Source: Apostichopus japonicus (taxonomy: Eukaryota; Echinodermata; Holothuroidea; Aspidochirotida; Stichopodidae). Taken from it: 64,000 nucleotides of DNA. The DNA lies in contig NC_092565.1 of NCBI RefSeq assembly GCF_037975245.1, forward strand, positions 7,368,999-7,432,998, written 5' to 3'. The stretch's first letter is position 1; each line of letters opens with the position of its first letter. Shown here in pieces: positions 11,472-24,800 of the stretch. Position numbers and translations under genes: made by a program. The notes below the pieces were generated by a model that was not told the DNA's origin, ran no database searches, and saw nothing but the letters and a program-made list of their open reading frames with translations.

Positions 11472-12187
11472 ATCGTTGAGGTACAGTTTAGTTTATTAAG
11501 CCTGTGGGGGGGGGGGTCAAGAGGGACGTAAAGTGACGTAATATTTTGAAAATAAAGTTGTTCCTTGAATCAGGTAGTGAACAATTAAAAATATCTCCCA
11601 TCGACAGGCCACTCATTGAGGAATATCTTAATGAAAACGTTTTCCCCAATTTTCTTTCTCAGATTTTGAACGACATTAGCGTTGTTCGATACATCTAAAG
11701 GATAGCCTTCTTTGTTTGTGAAATTGACAAGCCGAAGCCTCCCATGGCCGGCAAGCCTTACAGTGACGGCCGGATAGTGCGTGTTATTATGCATGCATTT
11801 TGCAGAACTTCCTTTGTCTTTCGAAAAGTAAGGATTAAAAGCCATGTATTGCACATGCTCAAATTGGGGACTAAACAATATATACAATATCTTTCCTTAA
11901 ATATTTAAACTTCCTCCTCGGTACTCATTTCAAGAAACTTGCAGCCTCATTTCACTCCCGGTTAGAATGTTGCCTCCATTCAGAAAGAAAAAAAACACAT
12001 CTGAACATCATCATGCACGGGGTGCGACCCAAACGTTGATCGCAAAAAGTTGGGCGCTTGCCGACGGCGAAGTTAATTTACTCCTCTTTTAGCATCAGTC
12101 CATAGTCCAAGCTGATCTTCGTGAATACTGAGTATCGATTTTGAGGGGAGGTGTATGTGTGAACTTGGCTCAGTCCACATAACAGAT
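11472..12187. other. Intergenic spacer between composite element and MITE
   Basis: A 100-codon ORF on the minus strand (11585-11887) has no recognisable domain. No RNA gene or repeat is recognised. Confidence 0.4.
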
Positions 12188-12541
12188 CAGTGGCGTAGGA
12201 AGCTACTTTTGAGTGGGGGGCTGAAGACTGATGGCCGGCCTGGGGGAGGGTCTAAGGGGAGGGGGTGTCCCCCTCCCCTTTTGCATTTCCAGGTGGACTC
12301 AGATGCAATTTGGTGCAATATAGCACACTTCAACACCCACTCCATTTTGTAAATAATTTTGCATTTTCACCTAGCCTTAGATGCAATTTGGTGCTCCAAA
12401 TGAGATTTTTTTCTCATTTGGAAATGAAAAAGGGGTTTTCTGACTTGCGAAGCGGGGGGGGGGGGCGGAATGATACTTCCGCCCCTCCATATTTTTCACT
12501 GGGGGGCTGGCGCCCCCAGCCCCCCGGTTCCTACGCCCTTG
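12188..12541. mobile_element. hAT-like MITE copy 2, 354 bp
   Basis: Same ends as copy 1 (CAGTGGCGTAGGAAG / TTCCTACGCCCTTG), with an exact target duplication TAACAGAT at 12180-12187 and 12542-12549. Very high identity to copy 1, with small G-run length differences, indicates recent activity. It lies ~190 bp upstream of the HMG20-like start codon, so it may affect that promoter or 5' UTR. Confidence 0.87.
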
Positions 12542-12734
12542 TAACAGATCCAGTATCGTGAACTTTCAAGCGGGACCGCTGCACTGATCTTCTGTTGCTT
12601 AATCCTGACGTTAGGAAAACGACTTGAAGCAAGTCATGTGTACCGTAAACAGTAGTGAAACTCTTGGAAATGAACAATGAAATGCTGTACGTATATTATT
12701 ACGTGCATGCAGCCAATATCGGGCTCGGAAAGAA

Positions 12735-12841
12735 ATGGCAGATTGTGATGTAAATAAGGTAATAACAATCATGAGCGACAGCGATCAAGGGGAATCGATG
12801 ACGGTTCAAGAAGCACCCTTGATGGGTAAACTAACGCCACG
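12735..12841 (+). CDS. HMG20-like exon 1 (start)
   Basis: Begins MADCDVNKVITIMSDSDQGE in good context (AGAAATGG) and ends LTP plus CG before GTAAGG. An earlier donor-like GTAAAC at 12826 would break the phase with exon 2, so 12841 is preferred. Confidence 0.75.
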
Positions 12842-15800
12842 GTAAGGGGACATTTCTGTTTTATTCCATCGCGGCGTCCGAAGTATCATTCCCCAAAATT
12901 AGAATGAACGTATGACACAATGGCTAGGCTACAGTAGACCTAGGCCTAGACTAGCCAAAGTTGCCTCACTTAGCTACCACTACCAACCTGAGTGATGTTG
13001 TATCAAGCACAGCCCTTGTTGCGCATATAAAACTTAATTAACAGCCAATAACTTAATTCTGGATACCATCATAATCTAGGACACTATTGCATAATTAACA
13101 TGGAATAAAACGTAAATAAAAATAAAATAAAACTGTTAGCAAACTGCTTATCCCGCACTAGAGAGCCTGTGTAAGAGAATGTGTAAAAGTAAGTTGGCCT
13201 GACGCTTCGATCGTAGCAGGATCTTCTTCAAAGGCTAAAGAACAGTAACAGAAGGGACAAAAACACACACAGAATACAGACAGGTTAATGAGCATGGTGA
13301 ACACAAAGAGAAAGATGTAAGGGGATTAGTGGACAAGGGGAAAAAAATAATAATATAGAGTGTGGTCTCTATAGCATTGGCCAGCACATGGGTTCTGTGC
13401 GACCATCAAGTGCCATCCTTTACTACCAAACTGGGCAAGAAATATGAAGGAATACATACATGCACTTGACACATGTATACCTAGGCTGTAGCCTGATTTG
13501 GTATTTGGTGTCATTGCTTTTGCTTGTGCTTACAAATAGCAAATTAATCCATACAAAATATTTCTCTCATCCTATTTTTTGTACCATCTTTTGTCCACTT
13601 TTTAGACTGCTAAGAACATTGAGCAGTGAATCCAACTTGCAGACCCTATCGTTGGGAACTTCGTCAGACAATGATTCTTTGGCTACCATATCTTTGGCAG
13701 AGATTGGTGGAATCCCTCAGAGTGGATCAACGACTTCATTAGATCCAAATTTACTGATCGGTCTAAGCCCAGAGACATTGAACATGATGACCAACTCATT
13801 CCCATTTTTGCCGACTACCAGTGGTACAAACGATTTATCTATTGGAGCCTCGGGAGGGGATCTCCCAAATTGTTCAGTGAATGATTTAGAATCCTTAACC
13901 AGACATTCCTCGGATAGAATAGCTATCAGAACAAGGGTGTCAAACAGTCTTCCTTCTCAACCTGTCATGTCTTGTCTTAATACAATCCAATCTGGCAGGA
14001 CCAGTACAAGCAAGAATGAGAAGCCGTCATTAGGGCCTGCCATACCCTTGGAAGTAGATGGTGTTTGCAGTGACTCTAACGTTGTTACCATTATAAACAG
14101 TGCCATAGTTCGCAATCCTCAAGGAGTCTCGGGCATAAATTGTGCAAGAGCTAACTCAGACACTGTGACCATTTCACACGGTCAAGAAATACAGCCAAAG
14201 AGTAACCAGACATTAAACCTGTTTGACAACTCTCTGGAAACTAGAACTGATACCTTAAACAGTAATAGCCAAGACAGCTCCCATGTATCTGAAGGGACGC
14301 ACGAGCCTGTCACGGTAGAGGCATTCCTAAATGAAAGCCGACCAGGTCCTTCCCAAGAGAGTATGAGCTTAACATTATCAAGACCAACCAGCCTATCCAA
14401 TAGTGGTCAGGCTGTTTCCGATGGAGGTGTGGTACAGGCTACAGAGCCACAGCCCCCAGAGGACCCCCAGGGGCAAAATTCTTTATTGGTCGCTCCAGAA
14501 AACAATGTGCAATATGTCAGCATAACAGTTCCTAATGTAGAGATTAACAGCTCTGGTAAGATTTGTAGTTTTGATTAGTGTTATTAATTGAACTTATTTA
14601 AACAATGGACTGCTAAGATTAAGACTGAATGAGAAACAGGAGTTCTTTCATAAATAAAAAATGTGGTCTGATTTTAGCCTCTGAAGAAGATCCTGCTAGG
14701 ATCGAAACTTCAGGCGAACTTACCTTTACACATAAATAAAAAAAACTATACACTACCTACAGGTGTGGAAATATTCTATCGGCTGGGAATAATCTGGGGA
14801 TAACCTCATCTCTGTCATAGCATTATACTCTTTGACCTTGAACTATGAAAAATTCTAGAAGGCTGGAAAAAAAACATGCGTGGTCAGAAAGCGTAAACCA
14901 CAGCAGTGATGATGTCGGTGGGAAGTAGAGTTAAAATGCTAGCAAGTTGGTGGGATCACATAGCTGGAAAGAATGCTAGCAAAGTGGTGGGATCAGATAG
15001 CTGGTAAGAATGCTAGCAAAGTGGTGGGATCAGATAGCTGGTAGGAATGCTGGCAAGGTTGTGGGATCACAAGCTATGGTGATTATAAGACTGTGCCTTA
15101 AAGCACTGTGTGTTGAGCCAACGAAAAGAGCATAACTTGGAAATTTAAACCATTATGACTCTATAACTGCCAAATAATAACTTTGATGTGTGAAAAGAGT
15201 TCTTGCTAGAGGGCTCTATGTAATTGATATTTCACAAGACTTGCTTTGAAGACAAAAACATTAGTTGCTTTGTTAGCACAATAATTTTGGTCCAACTTGT
15301 GATTTTTGTTGTTGCAATGTTTGGTCGTTGATACAGCAATTGATCTTTTGTTTTATCCCCCCTAATCAGGTCAGCTGGTGATCAGTCACGTATCCCTTCT
15401 ACAGGCGCCACAGACCAACAGCTTTATTCCTCTAGTCACTCAAAGTGTCGAGGCCCCTGTCATCTCACAGACAGAGGTCCCTGACAGTACCTCGGATGGA
15501 CTCACACCTACTCTAACTGTAAGTATCAGTTGTGGGTGCTAGTTCATGCTATTACTGTTATATTGAAACAGATGCTCAGAAAGGGATTAAGAACTGTAAA
15601 AAGTTACACAAAATACCTGATATTGTATGGGGGCATCAAAAACGTGACACCAGAATCTGTTTTTTTTTTTGGGGGGGGGGGGGTTAGGTTGGGGAGAGTG
15701 GAAGGATGGTGATGGTAATAAGAAGGGGATGAGTTTATGATGGGGATGAATATTTTACACAGTGATGATATAACATACATGTATTACTCTATATAGGAGG

Positions 15801-18800
15801 AAGGAGGGATGGACGGAAGGGATTAATGGAGGTGAGATATGAAATTCATTTCAGTGTTGCTGCTCCGAGATATCTCAATAGCACAAAAACAATATTGACA
15901 CACAGAAGGGTCATGTTGGCATTTTGAAATTTTTATTCGAAACATGGGAAGTAAACCGAAACTCACGACCTCTCCCCCCCCCCCCCCCCTCTCCACTCTT
16001 TCTGGCTCTCTACCAGTTAAGTGTAGGGTTGATTGGTGTTGGTTACTTGCCAGACTGTCATATGACGAACGAAAAAAAGATTGAGTTTACTTTCAAAGGA
16101 TTCCCTCAACATGTTAATGCTTTACTCTGACTGAAAAAAGTTTGAATTCTCCTTTTCAGAGAAGAAAGGGAGGATGGCCAAAGGGGAAGAGGCGGAAGGT
16201 GAATCCAGTGGAGGCCACACAAGTACCAAGAGCACCTACCACATCGTGAGTATAGAGTTGTTGCTACATACTTGATTCATGTATAAATCTTTGATGGTCA
16301 GAAGCATTTCTGTTCAGTCAAAAAACAAAGTTCTTTCTAAAATTGGTACAACCAGAAATGTTTTGAAGGTAATTACGGCTCTTCTCTCACCCATCTCTTC
16401 ATCTCACCCATCTCTTCCCCCATCTCCTCCTCTCTTCACCCATCTCCTCCTCTCACCCATCTCTTCACCCATCTCCTCCTCTCACCCATCTCTTCACCCA
16501 TCTCTTTCTCTCACCCATCTCTTCACCCATCTCTGTCTCTCACCCATCTCTTTACCCATCTCCTCTCTTCACCCATCTCTTTCTCTCACCCATCTCTTCA
16601 CCCATCTCTTTCTCTCACCCATCTCTTTCTCTCACCCATCTCCTCTCGCCCATCTCCTCTCACCCATCTCTTCACCCATCTCCTCTCACCCATCTTTTCA
16701 CCCATCTCTTCACCCATCTCTGTCTCTCACCCATCTCTTCACCCATCTCCTCCTCTCTTCACCCATCTCTTTCTCTCACCCATCTCTTTCTCTCACCCAT
16801 CTCTTCACCCATCTCTTTCTCTCACCCATCTCTTCACCCATCTCCTCCTCTCTTCACCCATCTCCTTCTCTCACCCATCTCTTCACCCATCTCTTTCTCT
16901 CAACCATCTCTTCACCCAGCTCTTTCTCTCACCCATCTCTTCACCCATCACTTCACCCATTTCTGTCTCTCACCCATCTATACACCCAGCTCTTTCTCAT
17001 AGAGCAATGCTAGTATGAAGCCACTGTTGAGTATTAATTGTGATTGAGATTGTGATCTTTGAGTAGAATATTTATTTAAAAAAAAATTTGTCTTTATGAA
17101 TAAAAACTTGTGCCAAAAGGAACTGTTCCAAACAAGTACATATGAATATAGTTTGATATCAGTAATGTGTGCGAAGAATAAATGTTGCATAATAACCTCA
17201 TATGCTTCCTGAAAGCACCCATCACAATTAATCTCTTTTACAGTGACACTTCATAGATGCAATGTAAATATTTTTCCTGCCACAGAGTTACATCAAATAT
17301 GAAATATATTGTTAAGTTTGTTGTGTGAGTTTGACAAAAGATGAGGAACAAATCTGTTACTTTTCGTAGCACACATCTGCTTTTAGCTTTGGGCTTTGAC
17401 ACTTTCATAGCAGATTCAGGGCCGGACCAGGTCGGACTTGAATATAAAACTTAAAAGTTGTTGCGTTGTGAAGTGATGCAAGAATAAATATATGTGATTG
17501 ACACAGCAGGTAATGATGCAGTGTTAAAATGCAACCAACTTCTTGTAAAAAAAAAAAAACTTCTTTGTAGTTTCCTATTTTTTTCTTTTACCCAGGTACA
17601 TGATATATTTCCGTGAAAACAGAGAGAGGATTGAAAAGGAGCACCAGTCCTTATCTTTCAAGGATCTGTTGAAGGTTATCGGGAACAGTTGGGCGGCACT
17701 CACCGATGATGAAAGAAAGGTGAAAGAACTAGGAAATATAAACAGTGTAAAGTAAAGGATCTCTAATTTCAAATCTTATTAATAAAAAAAAAATTAATTA
17801 AAAAAAATTAAGGAGCAAAGTCAAAACTCATCGTTAGGCCATTGGATAATTCTGATGATGACTGTTTGGTCTAATTTGACAGATCTACAGGGATAAAGCG
17901 GCTCGACTTAAGCAGCAGTACCTCTCTGAGGTCAAGACTCACGCCCAGACAGAGGCCTATCAAACACTGATACGGAAGGAAGCTGTGAAGAAACTCAGCA
18001 ACGCTGATGGTATGTTACTCTGTCGTTGTTGTTTACGGATATGTCCGGTTGTTTCAAGGGCTTCCAAGGGATATGTCCGGTGGCTGACAATGTGACACTT
18101 GAAATGTAAAAGAAGAAATATTCTACACTCTCAGTCAAAAATATCTCTTTTCCAACTCTAGATACGGTTGCTTTGAATGTTAGCTTTTGACAAAAATAAA
18201 ACTCTCCCTATTTCCAAGAAGTGGATCATTAAAAGGGTGGTATGTGATTTCATCGTGATAAATTTTTAGAAGTGAAAAAAATCCTACGGCCCTTCAATGA
18301 AATTGTTGACGATTTGACCTTGAAATGTGTTATCATGTTTAATCCTATTTGTTTTTAGGTGACTTTCCTGGTAGCGATGATATCCTCTTCATGAGTGATT
18401 TCTCTCTGGTGGTGAGTTGTCAGTATTACTCCGTGGTTGTACCTCTACTCATCAAAGGTGGAGTGAGGGGTGTACACCACCCCCACCCCCTTTTTTCAAC
18501 CTTGCAAAAAAATTTAAAGTAGCTATCAACAAAATTATAAGGTTTCTTGGGTTGATGCTCCCAAACCTCCCTACATGGGTCCTCATCTCCTCCTAAACTC
18601 ACCCCTTGAAATGCAGAATAGCATGACCCAGTTATTTCACAGAAAGAGATCACTACCTTATTTGGAATGTTTTAATATCAGACAATTTTTAAAGGGCTCC
18701 TCTTTGCTTTGAAAGAAGCAGGTACTGTTCCAAGTTTTTAGTTGTTCCTTCACGCAGATAACTACGAAGATAAACCCTAGCCTCGAGTAATATTCCAAGC

Positions 18801-21800
18801 CGCTTGTTGCCTTTCCTACTGAGATTTCACTTTTCGTTGTATTTACTCAACTGAAGTGGTCTATGCTTGCTCTTAACACGAAAAGTCAAACTAAAAGCCT
18901 GCCAGTCAAATTAACTTCAGCAGTTAACCTACTTTTAAATTTCCACAATTCTTATATACGAGGTAAACTTCTCTATATACATACGCTAAGAACATGTAGG
19001 AAAAATTTGTTTGAGTGCTGATGCCTCCTTTGAAAATGAAACAGATCACTTCAAGAGTTCAAAGCTATTCTTTCTCTTAATTAGCATTCTCACTATGCAC
19101 TTTATGATCAAACTTATTCGTGGGGGGTCAGACAAACTTATGCTTGGAATCCAACCGGGCGTGAAGAATTTCAAGTGGTCTTGAAATTTGTTTTGCAGGA
19201 AGAGGATCCATTGAACCCCAACGAATTATATTGTAAAGTCTGTGACCAGTACTTCAGTAACGTTCACAACAAGAAAGAACATCTCAGCGGCCGACAACAC
19301 GTTAATACCGTCGGCAAGAAACTCTATTGCTGTGAGTACCTAATCTAATCTTAGCTTCTGTAAATAAGTTATTATTGTTGTTGTGGTTGATGTGGTTGTT
19401 GTTGATTATTATTATTAATATTATTATTATTATTACTAGTAGCAGTAGTAGTAGTATTAGTATAATTATTAGTGTTAGTATTATTTATTAGTAGTAGTAG
19501 TAGTTATAGTAGTAGTAGTAATATAATTATTAGTATTATTATCAGTATAATTATTTTTAGTATTATTATTATTATTGTTGTTATTATTATTAGTAGTAGT
19601 ATTAGTATAATTATTAGTATTTTTATGAGTTTAATTATTATTATTATTGTTTTGTTATTATTATTATTAGTAGTAGTATTAGTATAATTATTATTATATT
19701 TTTGGTTTCCTATTAATAGTTACTCAACAACAAGACCATCCTGATCAGGGCATTCCAGGAGCTGACCAATTAGAGGGTCTAGAGGAATCTGTCAAGAAGG
19801 ATCTCGCCAACCTCAGCGGCATATGAGCAGAAATTATGGAACTTCATGCACGTAAGGTTACATCCACCCGAATGATATCAAAGTATTTTACTGTGAAAAC
19901 TCAACTCAAAAGCATACGAGCAGAAATTATGGAACTTCATGCACCTAAGGTTACATCCCACTCGAATGATATCAAGTATTTAACTACATTTTAATGTGAA
20001 AACTCAACTCAAAAGCATACGAGCAGAAATTATGGAACTTCACGCACGTAAGGTTACATCCACTCCAATTATATCAAGTATTTAACTACATTTTAATGTG
20101 AAAACTCAACTCAAAAGCATACGAGCAGAAATTATGGAACTTCATGCACGTAAGGTTACATCCCACTCGAATGATATCAAGTATTTAACTACATTTTAAT
20201 GTGAAAACTCAACTCAAAAGCATAAGAGCAGAAATTATGGAACTTCACGCACGTAAGGTTACATCCCACTCGAATGATATCAAGTATTTAACTACATTTT
20301 ACTGTGAAAACTCAACTCAAAAGCATAAGAGCAGAAATTATGGAACTTCACGCACGTAAGGTTACATCCACTCGAATGATATCAAGCATTTAACTACATT
20401 TTAATGTGAAAACTCAACTCAAAAGCATACGAGCAGAAATTATGGAACTTCACGCACGTAAGGTTACATCCACTCGAATGATATCAAGCATTTAACTACA
20501 TTTTAATGTGAAAACTCAACTCAAAAGCATACGAGCAGAAATTATGGAACTTCATGCACGTAAGGTTACATCCACTCCAATGATATCAAGTATTTAACTA
20601 CATTTTAATGTGAAAACTCAACTCAAAAGCATACGAGCAGAAATTATGGAACTTCATGCACGTAAGGTTACATCCACTCGAATTATATCAAGTATTTAAC
20701 TACATTTTAATGTGAAAACTCAACTCAAAAGCATACAAGCAGAAATTATGGAACTTCATGCACGTAAGGTTACATCCCACTCGAATGATATCAAGTATTT
20801 AACTACATTTTACTGTGAAAACTCAACTCAAAAGCATAAGAGCAGAAATTATGGAACTTCATGCACGTAAGGTTACATCCACTCCAATTATATCAAGTAT
20901 TTAACTACATTTTAATGTGAAAACTCAACTCAAAAGCATACGAGCAGAAATTATGGAACTTCATGCACGTAAGGTTACATCCACTCCAATTATATCAAGT
21001 ATTTAACTACATTTTAATGTGAAAACTCAACTCAAAAGCATACGAGCAGAAATTATGGAACTTCATGCAGGTAAGGTTACATCCCACTCGAATGATATCA
21101 AGTATTTAACTACATTTTAATGTGAAAACTCAACTCAAAAGCATACGAGCAGAAATTATGGAACTTCATGCACGTAAGGTTACATCCCACTCGAATGATA
21201 TCAAGTATTTAACTACATTTTACTGTGAAAACTCAACTCAAAAGCATAAGAGCAGAAATTATGGAACTTCACACACGTAAGGTTACATCCACTCGAATGA
21301 TATCAAGCATTTAACTACATTTTAATGTGAAAACTCAACTCAAAAGCATACGAGCAGAAATTATGGAACTTCACGCACGTAAGGTTACATCCACTCGAAT
21401 GATATCAAGCATTTAACTACATTTTAATGTGAAAACTCAACTCAAAAGCATACGAGCAGAAATTATGGAACTTCACGCACGTAAGGTTACATCCACTCGA
21501 ATGATATCAAGTATTTAACTACATTTTAATGTGAAAACTCAACTCAAAAGCATACGAGCAGAAATTATGGAACTTCATGCACGTAAGGTTACATCCCACT
21601 CGAATGATATCAAGTATTTAACTACATTTTAATGTGAAAACTCAACTCAAAAGCATACGAGCAGAAATTACGGAACATCACCCACGTAAGGTTACATCCA
21701 CTCAATGATATCAAGTATTTAACTACATTTTAATGTGAAAACTCAACTCAAAAGCATACGAGCAGAAATTACGGAACATCACACACGTAAGGTTACATCC

Positions 21801-24800
21801 ACTCAATGATATCAAGTATTTAACTACATTTTACTGTGAAACTCAACTCAAAAGCATACGAGCAGAAATTATGGAACTTCATGCACGTAAGGCTACATCC
21901 ACTCGAATGATATCAAGTATTTAACTACATTTTAATGTGAAAACTCAACTCAAAAGCATACGAGCAGAAATTATGGAACTTCATGCACGTAAGGTTACAT
22001 CCACTCGAATGATATCAAGCATTTAACTACATTTTACTGTGAAAACTCAACTCAAAAGCATACGAGCAGAAATTATGGAACTTCACGCACGTAAGGTTAC
22101 ATCCACTCGAATGATATCAAGCATTTAACTACATTTTAATGTGAAAACTCAACTCAAAAGCATACGAGCAGAAATTATGGAACTTCACGCACGTAAGGTT
22201 ACATCCACTCGAATGATATCAAGCATTTAACTACATTTTAATGTGAAAACTCAACTCAAAAGCATACGAGCAGAAATTATGGAACTTCACGCACGTAAGG
22301 TTACATCCACTCGAATGATATCAAGCATTTAACTACATTTTAATGTGAAAACTCAACTCAAAAGCATACGAGCAGAAATTATGGAACTTCACGCACGTAA
22401 GGTTACATCCACTCGAATGATATCAAGCATTTAACTACATTTTAATGTGAAAACTCAACTCAAAAGCATACGAGCAGAAATTATGGAACTTCACGCACGT
22501 AAGGTTACATCCACTCGAATGATATCAAGCATTTAACTACATTTTAATGTGAAAACTCAACTCAAAAGCATACGAGCAGAAATTATGGAACTTCACGCAC
22601 GTAAGGTTACATCCACTCGAATGATATCAAGCATTTAACTACATTTTAATGTGAAAACTCAACTCAAAAGCATACGAGCAGAAATTATGGAACTTCACGC
22701 ACGTAAGGTTACATCCACTCGAATGATATCAAGCATTTAACTACATTTTAATGTGAAAACTCAACTCAAAAGCATACGAGCAGAAATTATGGAACTTCAT
22801 GCACGTAAGGTTACATCCCACTCAAATGATATCAAGTATTTAACTACATTTTAATCTGAAAACTCAACTCAAAAGCATACGAGCAGAAATTATGGAACTT
22901 CATGCACGTAAGGTTACATCCCACTCGAATGATATCAAGTATTTAACTACATTTGACTGTGAAACTCAACTCAAAAGCATACAAGCAGAAATTATGGAAC
23001 TTCATGCACGTAAGGTTACATCCACCCGAATGATATGAAGTATTTAACTACATTTTAATGTGAAAACTCAACTCAAAAGCATACGAGCAGAAATTATGGA
23101 ACATCATGCACGTAAGGTTACATCCACTCGAATGATATCAAGTATTTAACTACATTTTACTGTGAAAACTCAACTCAAAAGCATTCGAGCAGAAATTATG
23201 GAACTTCATGCACGTAAGGTTACATCCCACTCGAATGATATCAAGTATTTAACTACATTTGACTGAAACTCAACTCAAAAGCATACAAGCAGAAATTATG
23301 GAACTTCATGCACGTAAGGCTACATCCACTCGAATTATATCAAGTATTTAACTACATTTTAATGTGAAAACTCAACTCAAAAGCATACGAGCAGAAATTA
23401 TGGAACTTCATGCACGTAAGGTTACATCCCACTCGAATGATATCAAGTATTTAACTACATTTTACTGTGAAAACTCAACTCAAAAGCATAAGAGCAGAAA
23501 TTATGGAACTTCATGCACGTAAGGTTACATCCACTCCAATTATATCAAGTATTTAACTACATTTTAATGTGAAAACTCAACTCAAAAGCATACGAGCAGA
23601 AATTATGGAACTTAATGCACGTAAGGTTACATCCCACTCGAATGATATCAAGTATTTAACTACATTTTACTGTGAAAACTCAACTCAAAAGCATACGAGC
23701 AGAAATTATGGAACTTCATGCACGTAAGGTTACATCCCACTCGAATGATATCAAGTATTTAACTACATTTTACTGTGAAAACTCAACTCAAAAGCATACG
23801 AGCAGAAATTATGGAACTTCATGCACGTAAGGTTACATCCCACTCGAATGATATGAAGTATTTAACTACATTTTAATGTGAAAACTCAACTCAAAAGCAT
23901 ACGAGCAGAAATTATGGAACTTCATGCACGTAAGGTTACATCCACCCGAATGATATGAAGTATTTAACTACATTTTAATGTGAAAACTCAACTCAAAAGC
24001 ATACGAGCAGAAATTATGGAACATCACACACGTAAGGTTACATCCACTCAAATGATATCAAGTATTTAACTACATTTTACTGTGAAACTCAACTCAAAAG
24101 CATACGAGCAGAAATTATGGAACTTCATGCACGTAAGGTTACATCCCACTCGAATGATATCAAGTATTTAACTACATTTGACTGAAACTCAACTCAAAAG
24201 CATACGAGCAGAAATTATGGAACTTCATGCACGTAAGGCTACATCCACTCGAATTATATCAAGTATTTAACTACATTTTAATGTGAAAACTCAACTCAAA
24301 AGCATACGAGCAGAAATTATGGAACTTCATGCACGTAAGGTTACATCCCACTCGAATGATATCAAGCATTTAACTACATTTTACTGTGAAAACTCAACTC
24401 AAAAGCATAAGAGCAGAAATTATGGAACTTCATGCACGTAAGGTTACATCCACTCCAATTATATCAAGTATTTAACTACATTTTAATGTGAAAACTCAAC
24501 TCAAAAGCATACGAGCAGAAATTATGGAACTTCATGCACGTAAGGTTACATCCACTCCAATTATATCAAGTATTTAACTACATTTTAATGTGAAAACTCA
24601 ACTCAAAAGCATACGAGCAGAAATTATGGAACTTCATGCAGGTAAGGTTACATCCCACTCGAATGATATCAAGTATTTAACTACATTTTACTGTGAAAAC
24701 TCAACTCAAAAGCATAAGAGCAGAAATTATGGAACTTCATGCACGTAAGGTTACATCCACTCGAATGATATAATGTATTTAACTACATTTTACTGTGAAA

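Noticed and set aside
11585-11887. 100-aa minus-strand ORF
   Set aside because: No domain, no splice partners and no homology I recognise; kept only as a note.
13460-13605. Upstream part of the 372-aa ORF containing exon 2
   Set aside because: Exon 1 joins in phase at the acceptor ending 13605, and the upstream residues are hydrophobic intron translation.
16279-17013. 244-aa plus-strand ORF
   Set aside because: Translation of the CACCCATCTCTT simple repeat only; it lies in an intron of the HMG20-like gene.
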